DNA of 5,826 nt. It comes from Candidatus Nanopelagicaceae bacterium. Lineage in GTDB: Bacteria; Actinomycetota; Actinomycetes; Nanopelagicales; Nanopelagicaceae. The DNA is taken from positions 1-5,826 of the forward strand of contig JALQWD010000010.1 in the NCBI GenBank assembly GCA_023260175.1. Direction: 5' to 3'. The notes beneath the pieces were generated by a model, which had not been told where the DNA came from, ran no database searches, and saw only the letters and a program-made list of their open reading frames with translations. This document shows positions 1 to 5,035 of the stretch, one piece after another. Every line of letters begins with the position of its first letter. Positions within the stretch are counted from its first letter, which is position 1. Made by a program: the position numbers and the translations under genes.

Positions 1-1
1 C

Positions 2-169
2 AAAGCACCACACTTTGAGGCCTACCCACAACTGCACTCACTATTTAATGATGCAACAAAGCTTGCAGGTGCTGCGGGCACAAAGGGAACTCAAGATGTT
101 GCAGTTGCAGATAAGTTGATCGCAAAGATTGACGAAATCGCAGAAATTTTCTGGGCCACTAAAAAATAA
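2..169 (+). CDS. sodN: Nickel superoxide dismutase, C-terminal fragment
   Basis: This is the last 55 codons of a gene that begins upstream of the window; it ends at TAA 167-169. The translation starts KAPHFEAYPQLHSLFNDA and ends IFWATKK. I recognise it as the C-terminal helices of cytoplasmic nickel superoxide dismutase: the Streptomyces enzyme has a very similar PPHFEKYPELH segment and an IFWETKK ending. The family converts superoxide to oxygen and hydrogen peroxide as a hexamer of four-helix bundles. Its nickel is held by an N-terminal hook (HCxxPCGxY) that lies outside this window, so metal binding cannot be checked here. The gene converges on the thioesterase-like gene, with a hairpin terminator between them. 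The assignment rests on remembered family similarity over a short but distinctive stretch. Confidence 0.87.
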   Translation, partial: KAPHFEAYPQLHSLFNDATKLAGAAGTKGTQDVAVADKLIAKIDEIAEIFWATKK

Positions 170-183
170 CCCCTATTATTAAA

Positions 184-275
184 TAATAAATCTCTCGAAG
201 AAAGTGATCCGAGAAAAGCTCGCGTTTTAGAGCGGCCTTTTCGAGAATCAGCTTTCGTAGGGAGATTTTTTATTT
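184..275. terminator. Long imperfect hairpin terminator between convergent genes
   Basis: An inverted repeat spans about 188-268. The outer arms AAATCTC (188-194) and GAGATTT (262-268) pair perfectly. The stem continues through GAAAG (200-204) with CTTTC (252-256), TGAT (205-208) with ATCA (247-250), and GAAAAG (213-218) with CTTTTC (237-242), interrupted by a few mismatches and a one-base bulge at 251. On the + strand the stem runs into TTTTTT at 266-271, as expected of a Rho-independent terminator for sodN. On the - strand the exit side is AT-rich (TTTATTATTTAA), so it may also stop the minus-strand operon. It fills nearly all of the 112-bp gap between the two stop codons. It is much longer than a usual terminator stem. 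Confidence 0.75.
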
Positions 276-281
276 ACTAAA

Positions 282-710
282 TTACTTGGCTTCGAAGAGC
301 GATTGCGCAGCTGTACGAGCTAAGAATGTTACGCGATCTACGATCTGGCGACGTTGAGTTGATTGCGCAACTAAACGTTCGCCTTCGTAAATTTCGATAT
401 TGAAATCCATGTCGTAACCCTCTTGCGAAACGCATTGCGCACTTGCCTGAAGTTCTGCGCCAATTGCCGCGCTAGTTACGAAACTGCAATTCATGTGAGT
501 GGCAATAGTTGAGATTCCGGTTTCGAAGAATTCATTGATTGCTGCGATCGCGGCAGATTCCATTAATGAAACTAGAACAGAGTTGTTTACGACCGTTAAA
601 TCACCAATGCCATTTGCCGCAGCGGTATCGCCTGGGCGAACCACCATAGATGAAAATCCGAGCGCGCCAACAATGCCTTCCGGCATCTCATTAATCTGGG
701 CTGTGCTCAC
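282..710 (-). CDS. Hotdog-fold thioesterase-like protein (FlK-related)
   Basis: A 142-residue protein that resembles the single-domain hotdog thioesterases related to fluoroacetyl-CoA thioesterase FlK. The central helix region (about residues 42-58, with LVSLMESAAIAAI) matches the family's LxxLMExAAxxA pattern. It is followed by a strand region 66-80 and a C-terminal sheet with RRQIVDRVTFLAR, like the family's RxVVDxxxFxAR ending. Family members hydrolyse acyl-CoA thioesters; the substrate here is unknown. Glu51 fits the FlK catalytic glutamate. In my by-eye alignment, Asn43 stands where FlK has its catalytic Thr and Phe77 where it has His, so activity is doubtful. The start used is GTG at 708-710; ATG at codon 9 is an alternative. 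It lies 14 bp after the anti-sigma gene, probably as the last gene of the sigma operon. No signal peptide or membrane segment is seen, so it should be cytoplasmic. Confidence 0.72.
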   Translation of the reverse strand: MSTAQINEMPEGIVGALGFSSMVVRPGDTAAANGIGDLTVVNNSVLVSLMESAAIAAINEFFETGISTIATHMNCSFVTSAAIGAELQASAQCVSQEGYDMDFNIEIYEGERLVAQSTQRRQIVDRVTFLARTAAQSLFEAK

Positions 711-714
711 GCCC

Positions 715-722
715 TATTTATA
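715..722 (-). promoter_or_regulatory. Candidate -10 box just ahead of the thioesterase-like gene
   Basis: The minus strand reads TATAAA at 722-717, followed by 6 nt and then the GTG start at 710. That is about the spacing expected if transcription starts on or next to the start codon, giving a leaderless mRNA. It is similar to the geometry of the two TAGAAT boxes near 2630 and 2685. I see no clear -35 element, and the only Shine-Dalgarno-like bases are GGG at 714-712. The AT-rich gap may instead be a simple intergenic spacer in the operon. Confidence 0.28.
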
Positions 723-724
723 AC

Positions 725-1144
725 TTAAATCCCGTCTGGATCGTGGAATTCTTGGGTAGATTCAATGTGAATTTCGCGTTGAATCACTTGGCCAAATTCG
801 TCGATTTCGATTGAAACTTGGCTCATTCGAAATTCGGTAACAACTTGTGGTGCAGATTGCTGGAACATCGCAGCTTGCAATTGCTGATGGATCGAATCGA
901 TAAGTGTTTCTGGTGCTTTTTCGTTACAGGATCGCTTTAGTAGTGATTGCATCAATTGATGAACCATCTTTTCGGTTTCGACTTCGAGCTTGCAAGGTGC
1001 GCAGCGCTCCAAGTGCTTATCGACCGAAATTGGATCAATCTCATTGGCTTCGAAGAATTCGCGGCCATCAACTAGAAGTAGCAGCGCGTGCTTAACTTGA
1101 TCGCAAGGCATCTCTAGTCCGCTGAAATTGTTTGGAGACATCAC
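725..1144 (-). CDS. rsrA: Zinc-binding anti-sigma factor, RsrA/RshA type
   Basis: A soluble 139-residue protein with the zinc-binding anti-sigma (ZAS) signature: Cys14, then His44-x3-Cys48-x2-Cys51. A further Cys73 in a KRSC context matches the KRCC stretch of Streptomyces RsrA. In that family the reduced, zinc-loaded form binds and silences SigR/SigH. Disulphide stress oxidises the zinc-site cysteines, expels zinc and frees the sigma factor. Placement directly after the sigma gene supports the pairing. The start GTG 1144-1142 overlaps the sigma stop as GTGA; ATG at 1141-1139 also overlaps it (TGATG) and is equally plausible. AAGGTGG lies 6 nt before the GTG and 9 nt before the ATG. There is no membrane segment. 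It is unusual in length: RsrA and RshA are about 100 residues, and this protein adds an acidic C-terminal tail (about 95-139). Confidence 0.88.
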   Translation of the reverse strand: MMSPNNFSGLEMPCDQVKHALLLLVDGREFFEANEIDPISVDKHLERCAPCKLEVETEKMVHQLMQSLLKRSCNEKAPETLIDSIHQQLQAAMFQQSAPQVVTEFRMSQVSIEIDEFGQVIQREIHIESTQEFHDPDGI

Positions 1145-1854
1145 TGATCACCACCTTCATCGGTAGCGTCTTTGACGTAGCCAAGTTCCTTGGCGTATCC
1201 GGTTAATTTTTCACGTAGTTGCTTGCGGCCACGGTGAAGGCGTGACATCACAGTTCCGGCAGGAACGCCAACGATCTCTGCAATCTCTTTATATGAAAAT
1301 CCCTCAACGTCAGCTAAGTAAACCGCCATACGAAATTCTTCTGGGATCTCTTGCAGTGCGCGTTTGATATCTGAATCCGGTAGCGATTCCAGTGCGCTAA
1401 CTTCTGCAGACTTTCCTTGATCAGGAGTGTGTGAAGCTGCCTTATGTAACTGCCAATCTTCCACTTCAGGATCTGCACTAAGTTGTGGTTGGCGTTGCGC
1501 TTTGCGGTAGTTATTAATAAAAGTAGTTTGCAGAACTCGGTATAACCAAGCTTTTAAATTGGTGCCTTCTTCAAATTGATGAAAGGAAGCGAATGCCTTT
1601 AAGTAAGTGTCCTGCACTAAATCTTTGGCATCTTCTGGATTCTTTGTGTAGCGCATCGCTGCTGCATAAAGTTGGTCGGCAAATTGCATCGCATCGCGTT
1701 CGAAACGCATATTGCGATCAGCTGGGGTCTCTTTGACCAATTCCTTAGATGCCATTTGCCCCAAGACTACAGGCAGCGCTTCAAGGACGCTTCTTGCAAC
1801 CTTTTTGCGAGAGCGCGCTACTTCGTTAGCCGAAGAACCTTTATCCGTGACCAT
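1141..1854 (-). CDS. sigR: ECF RNA polymerase sigma factor, SigR/SigH family (thiol-oxidative stress)
   Basis: A 237-residue extracytoplasmic-function sigma factor. Region 2 covers about residues 51-122 ([13 protein letters not shown], then [17 protein letters not shown] and [14 protein letters not shown]). Region 4 covers about 162-218 ([20 protein letters not shown], then YKEIAEI and [18 protein letters not shown], the -35-recognition helix-turn-helix). It matches M. tuberculosis SigH closely, including the NYRKxQRQP linker and the EALESLPD-like segment before region 4. The family directs RNA polymerase to thioredoxin, mycothiol and proteolysis genes during disulphide stress. A SigR-type promoter ends 10 nt before the start, indicating autoregulation. 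The stop overlaps the anti-sigma start. About 50 residues precede region 2, longer than the roughly 28 I recall for SigH; internal Met34 (codon at 1755) and Met49 (codon at 1710) could give a short form. An in-frame TAG at 1863-1861 rules out an upstream start. Confidence 0.93.
   Translation of the reverse strand: MVTDKGSSANEVARSRKKVARSVLEALPVVLGQMASKELVKETPADRNMRFERDAMQFADQLYAAAMRYTKNPEDAKDLVQDTYLKAFASFHQFEEGTNLKAWLYRVLQTTFINNYRKAQRQPQLSADPEVEDWQLHKAASHTPDQGKSAEVSALESLPDSDIKRALQEIPEEFRMAVYLADVEGFSYKEIAEIVGVPAGTVMSRLHRGRKQLREKLTGYAKELGYVKDATDEGGDQ
1151..1157 (-). promoter_or_regulatory. Ribosome binding site for the anti-sigma gene
   Basis: The minus strand reads AAGGTGG inside the last codons of the sigma gene, 6 nt before GTG 1144 and 9 nt before ATG 1141. 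It is the clearest Shine-Dalgarno sequence in the minus-strand block. With the overlapping stop and start, it implies translational coupling of sigma and anti-sigma synthesis, but it does not decide between the two start codons. Confidence 0.6.
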
Positions 1855-1864
1855 TGCTATCTAC

Positions 1865-1891
1865 AACCGCCAACAGGTCATGACTATTCCC
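1865..1891 (-). promoter_or_regulatory. SigR/SigH-type promoter driving the sigma operon
   Basis: The minus strand reads GGGAAT at 1891-1886, then exactly 18 bp, then GTT at 1867-1865, preceded by CG. This matches the published SigR/SigH promoter consensus (GGGAAT, 18-19 bp, GTT). The -35 element begins 2 bp after the SRAP stop codon. Only 10 nt separate GTT from the sigma ATG at 1854, so transcription should start about 2-6 nt before the ATG. It most likely forms the positive feedback loop of the sigma factor. Confidence 0.85.
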
Positions 1892-1893
1892 AA

Positions 1894-2619
1894 TTAGAAA
1901 AGCGTTTCCGGCTCCGTGATAGAGATGGGCACGGCTAACTGCGGCCCGTTGTTAGCGACCTTGTTAACGGAATCGCTAACCGGAACTGGGTGCAAATGCG
2001 CATCTGGTTGCGGATTAGACATCAGATTAATTAATTCGCGTACGTTTGTATTTTTCGAATCGAGCCATGTAGACCAACGTTCGCGCGGCATCATTACAGG
2101 CATGCGATGATGAATAGTTGCTAATTCACCGACAGCTTCGCGAGTAATAATTGATGCGCTCTGTATATATTCACCCGAAGGCGCACGCCAAGTATTCCAA
2201 ATTCCAGCAATCGGTAATGACTTTCCTTCATCGCTAGAAATATAGAAAGGTTGTTTGGTTTTGTAGCGACCAAGTTCGGTTGCCCATTCATAATAACCAT
2301 CAGCAGGAATTAGGCAGCGCCGAGATTTAAAAGAATCACGAAAGGTTGGTTTTTCGTGAATTGATTCAGAACGTGCATTGATTGCACGTGATTGCGAAGC
2401 GCGGGCTTCAGCTAAATCGGTTAGCCATGGTCCGATCATTCCCCAAGATGCAGTTGTTAATTCCCGATTATTTTCCGCATCATTTCGAACAATATAAATT
2501 TCATTTGTCGGTGCAATATTCCAGCTAGATGGCAGCGCGTTTTCAGGGAATTTACCGGTAACAGCAAATTCCTCGACTAAATCGCGCATCTCTTGAGTTT
2601 GCGCATAGCGACCGCACAT
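1894..2619 (-). CDS. SRAP-domain abasic-site DNA-protein crosslink protein (YedK/HMCES family)
   Basis: A 241-residue protein consisting of one SRAP domain. The family forms a stable thiazolidine crosslink between its N-terminal cysteine and an abasic site in single-stranded DNA, shielding the lesion. All hallmarks are present: Cys2 directly after Met (MCGRY), which becomes N-terminal after Met removal and fixes this start; Asn34 in WNIAPT; the INARSE motif at 80-85; Glu111 in GYYEW; and His170 in HHRMPV. The length is normal for the bacterial family. It is homologous to M. tuberculosis Rv3226c, which also neighbours aroA. It is divergent from aroA, starts 7 nt after a TAGAAT box, and ends 39 bp before the sigma gene on the same strand with no terminator in between. 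Readthrough into the sigma operon is therefore likely. Confidence 0.93.
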   Translation of the reverse strand: MCGRYAQTQEMRDLVEEFAVTGKFPENALPSSWNIAPTNEIYIVRNDAENNRELTTASWGMIGPWLTDLAEARASQSRAINARSESIHEKPTFRDSFKSRRCLIPADGYYEWATELGRYKTKQPFYISSDEGKSLPIAGIWNTWRAPSGEYIQSASIITREAVGELATIHHRMPVMMPRERWSTWLDSKNTNVRELINLMSNPQPDAHLHPVPVSDSVNKVANNGPQLAVPISITEPETLF

Positions 2620-2626
2620 ATTGCGA

Positions 2627-2632
2627 ATTCTA
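2627..2632 (-). promoter_or_regulatory. -10 box of the SRAP gene, leaderless geometry
   Basis: The minus strand reads TAGAAT at 2632-2627, 7 nt before the ATG at 2619. A transcription start about 7 nt below the -10 box would fall on the A of the ATG. No Shine-Dalgarno sequence precedes the start, which fits a leaderless mRNA, common in actinobacteria. A -35 element is not recognisable at 16-18 bp spacing. Confidence 0.6.
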
Positions 2633-2640
2633 TTGAGTTT

Positions 2641-2670
2641 ATGCGCAGAAATATCCGCGTTTTAGCGCAT
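2641..2670. repeat. Short dyad at the centre of the divergent promoter region
   Basis: ATGCGC at 2641-2646 and GCGCAT at 2665-2670 form an inverted repeat with an 18-bp spacer. The dyad centre (about 2655.5) nearly coincides with the midpoint of the SRAP-aroA intergenic region, between the two outward-facing -10 boxes. It could be an operator for a dimeric regulator, but 6-bp arms can arise by chance. Confidence 0.3.
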
Positions 2671-2681
2671 TAACTCCGCGA

Positions 2682-2687
2682 TAGAAT
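2682..2687 (+). promoter_or_regulatory. -10 box of the aroA-rsgA-hisN operon, leaderless geometry
   Basis: TAGAAT at 2682-2687 is followed by 7 nt and then the ATG at 2695, so transcription is expected to begin at the start codon. No Shine-Dalgarno sequence is present before the ATG. The position 17 bp upstream holds GTTTTA (2659-2664), a poor -35 match. The geometry is identical to that of the divergent SRAP promoter. Confidence 0.6.
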
Positions 2688-2694
2688 TGCGCAT

Positions 2695-4014
2695 ATGTCA
2701 GCGACTACATCAACTACCGCTAGAAATTGGCCTGCGCCATTTCGCGGTAAGAAGCCAGTTGATGTTCGCGTTGTAATTCCCGGTTCCAAATCTGTAACAA
2801 ATCGTGCGCTAATTTTGGCAGCGCAGGCAGAGGGCACTTCAATTTTGCGCCGCCCTTTAGTTTCGCGCGATTCAGAGCTAATGATCGGTGGGCTAAAAGC
2901 TCTTGGATTATCAATCTCTGAAGCGCAAGAAAATGGCGAATTGGTATTTAAAGTTACTGGCGGAGCGCTTAAGGGTCCAGCAAAGATTGATGTTGGAAAT
3001 GCCGGAACCGTAATGCGATTCCTACCGCCACTTGCTGCACTTGCAGATGGCGAAATTAGTTTTGATGGCGATCCAAGATCACATGAACGACCATTAGGCC
3101 CAGTCATTAAGGCTCTTGAAGAGCTTGGTATTTCGATTGATCACGAAGGTCGCTATTCACTCCCGTTTGTAATGCAGAACAAAACTGGCGGAAAAATTAA
3201 AGGTGGCGAGATTGAGATTGATGCGAGTGCGTCTTCGCAATTCTTATCTGCGCTACTTCTGATTGCACCAAGCACGGAACTAGGAATTGCCGCAAAGCAT
3301 GTTGGTGGTGTACTGCCATCTATGCCGCATATTGAAATGACCGTGCAGATGCTCCGCGATTTTGGTGCGACCGTTACTGTTGATAGAGCTGCAAATACTT
3401 GGAAAGTCGAACCAGGTAAATTGAAGGCGCAAGATTTAGTAATCGAACCTGATTTATCGAACGCTGCTCCATTTATGTCGATTGCAATGGTCTGCGGTGG
3501 TTCAGTAACAATTGCAGATTGGCCTAAAGAGACTACTCAACCTGGTGACCAATTGCGCGAAATCTTTTCAAAGATGGGCGCAACTGTTGAATTTGTGCCA
3601 AGTGGGTCAAACTGGGATTTGAAAGTTTCTGGCGGTGCTATCCACGGCATCGATGTTGATCTACATGATGTCGGTGAATTAACTCCTGCGATTGCTGCGC
3701 TCTGTGCGCTTGCAGATTCGCCTTCATATTTACAAGGAATTGGCCATTTACGTCTGCATGAAACTGATCGATTAGCAGCTATACGCACTGAATTTAACGC
3801 CCTTGGTGGCGATGTAACTGAAGAACCAACCGCGCTTCGAATTAATCCAAAGCCGCTACATGCTGGTGTTTTCCATACCTATGAAGATCATCGTTTAGCC
3901 ACATCTGGTGCAACGATTGGTCTGGTAGTTAAGGGAATTGAAGTTGAGAACATCGCAACTACTCGTAAAACAATCACAGATTTCCCAGGACTTTGGAGCT
4001 CGCTACTTAAGTAG
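2695..4014 (+). CDS. aroA: 3-phosphoshikimate 1-carboxyvinyltransferase (EPSP synthase)
   Basis: A 439-residue, full-length cytoplasmic enzyme of the shikimate pathway. It transfers the enolpyruvyl group from PEP to shikimate 3-phosphate to make EPSP, the precursor of chorismate and the aromatic amino acids. Visible motifs: IPGSKSVTNRAL (28-39, with Lys32, Ser33 and Arg37 in the active site); GNAGTVMRF (101-109, with the Gly104-Thr105 pair of the PEP site); SHERPL (129-134); ASSQF (179-183); VGELTP (326-331, with Glu328 at the catalytic acid position); HETDRLAAI (355-363); and YEDHR (396-400). Phe109 in place of the E. coli Pro of NAGTAMRP, and His instead of Lys before ETDRL, are as I recall the mycobacterial enzyme, so this is normal actinobacterial type. 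The ATG at 2695 sits at the expected transcription start. It leads a + strand operon with rsgA. Confidence 0.96.
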   Translation: MSATTSTTARNWPAPFRGKKPVDVRVVIPGSKSVTNRALILAAQAEGTSILRRPLVSRDSELMIGGLKALGLSISEAQENGELVFKVTGGALKGPAKIDVGNAGTVMRFLPPLAALADGEISFDGDPRSHERPLGPVIKALEELGISIDHEGRYSLPFVMQNKTGGKIKGGEIEIDASASSQFLSALLLIAPSTELGIAAKHVGGVLPSMPHIEMTVQMLRDFGATVTVDRAANTWKVEPGKLKAQDLVIEPDLSNAAPFMSIAMVCGGSVTIADWPKETTQPGDQLREIFSKMGATVEFVPSGSNWDLKVSGGAIHGIDVDLHDVGELTPAIAALCALADSPSYLQGIGHLRLHETDRLAAIRTEFNALGGDVTEEPTALRINPKPLHAGVFHTYEDHRLATSGATIGLVVKGIEVENIATTRKTITDFPGLWSSLLK

Positions 4015-4026
4015 CGGAAATATTTA

Positions 4027-5031
4027 GTGGCTAGACGCGATTACGACGAATCTGATGTTCGCATCAGACCAAGCCGACGCACAAAGCCACGCACTAAAGA
4101 TCGCCCAGCACATGATGATGCGGTAACTGCGTTTGTGATTACCGTTGATCGCGGCCGCACTACTTGCGTATTGGATGATGGCACCATCGTTACCGCGATG
4201 AAAGCCCGCGAAATGGGACCTAAATCTGTTGTAGTTGGTGATCGCGCAAAGTTAGTTGGAGATGTTAGCGGCGCAGAAGGTTCACTTGCGCGCATTGTTG
4301 GACTTGAAGAACGAACTTCTGTCTTAGTGCGAACCGTTGATGACGCTGCTCAGTTTGAAAGAACTATTGCCGCAAACGTTGATCAATTAGTTATTGTGGC
4401 GGCAGCTGCAAATCCAGAACCGCGTCGCGGCCTAATTGATAGATTCTTAGTTAGCGCATTCACCGAAGGCATTGATCCGATTTTAGTTATTACTAAAACA
4501 GATTTAGCTCCTACCCCAGATTTTCTTTCGGAGTATGAATCAATTGGCGTTAAATGTTTAACCACCAAATTAGATGGCGATTTATCTGAATTACATTCAA
4601 TATTAAATGGAAATGTATCTGTATTAGTTGGTCACTCTGGTGTTGGAAAATCAACGCTACTAAATCAATTAACAGAGGCGGATCGCGAAACTGGCGACGT
4701 AAATGATGTAACCGGTCGCGGACGCCATACCTCTTCTTCAGCATATGCGGTTGCGCTAAAGGATTTTCCTGGCCAAAAAGCATCGGAAAATAGCTGGGTC
4801 ATTGATACCCCTGGTGTTCGCGCCTTTGGTTTATCCCATTTGGATCCAGCCAGAATTGTTGCTGCTTTTGATGATTTATTGGAGATAACCAACTCCTGCA
4901 TGACAAATTGCTCACATAATGAAGCTGAGTGCAAATTAAATTCATGGATGGCGCCAGATGGCATTGAAATACCTGAACGAGTAGCGCGCGTAACTAGCCT
5001 TCGTAACCTGCTTGCTGCAGGGTTACAATAA
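4027..5031 (+). CDS. rsgA: Ribosome small subunit-dependent GTPase A
   Basis: A 334-residue circularly permuted GTPase that checks late 30S subunit maturation. The order is: a basic N-terminal tail (about 1-30, rich in Arg and Lys); an OB-fold domain (about 31-95); and a GTPase domain with G4 TKTD (156-159) before G1 GHSGVGKST (202-210), then G2 in GRGRHTS (230-236) and G3 DTPG (260-263). A C-terminal zinc-binding helical domain follows with Cys291-x3-Cys295-x-His297-x4-Cys302. The permuted order and zinc site are diagnostic. The spacing of the zinc ligands is slightly shorter than in E. coli but, as I recall, normal for actinobacteria. The start is GTG at 4027, 12 bp after the aroA stop, with only a weak GGAA (4017-4020) as ribosome binding site; translation is probably coupled to aroA. 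Confidence 0.95.
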   Translation: MARRDYDESDVRIRPSRRTKPRTKDRPAHDDAVTAFVITVDRGRTTCVLDDGTIVTAMKAREMGPKSVVVGDRAKLVGDVSGAEGSLARIVGLEERTSVLVRTVDDAAQFERTIAANVDQLVIVAAAANPEPRRGLIDRFLVSAFTEGIDPILVITKTDLAPTPDFLSEYESIGVKCLTTKLDGDLSELHSILNGNVSVLVGHSGVGKSTLLNQLTEADRETGDVNDVTGRGRHTSSSAYAVALKDFPGQKASENSWVIDTPGVRAFGLSHLDPARIVAAFDDLLEITNSCMTNCSHNEAECKLNSWMAPDGIEIPERVARVTSLRNLLAAGLQ

Positions 5032-5035
5032 GGAA

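Noticed and set aside
499..723. Plus-strand open frame of 74 codons opposite the thioesterase-like gene
   Set aside because: It is antisense to a recognisable protein family, has no homology I recognise and no convincing start signal.
2670..3107. Minus-strand open frame of 145 codons opposite the start of aroA
   Set aside because: aroA is unmistakable on the other strand with all its motifs. The antisense translation is low in complexity (Ser/Pro/Ala-rich) and resembles no family.
3276..3303. GGAAC, 20 bp, GTT resembling a SigR-type promoter inside aroA
   Set aside because: The spacing is 20 bp, the site lies deep in a coding region, and no gene starts downstream; a chance match.
4550..4964. 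Two minus-strand open frames inside rsgA
   Set aside because: They overlap the GTPase and zinc-binding motifs of rsgA; chance frames.
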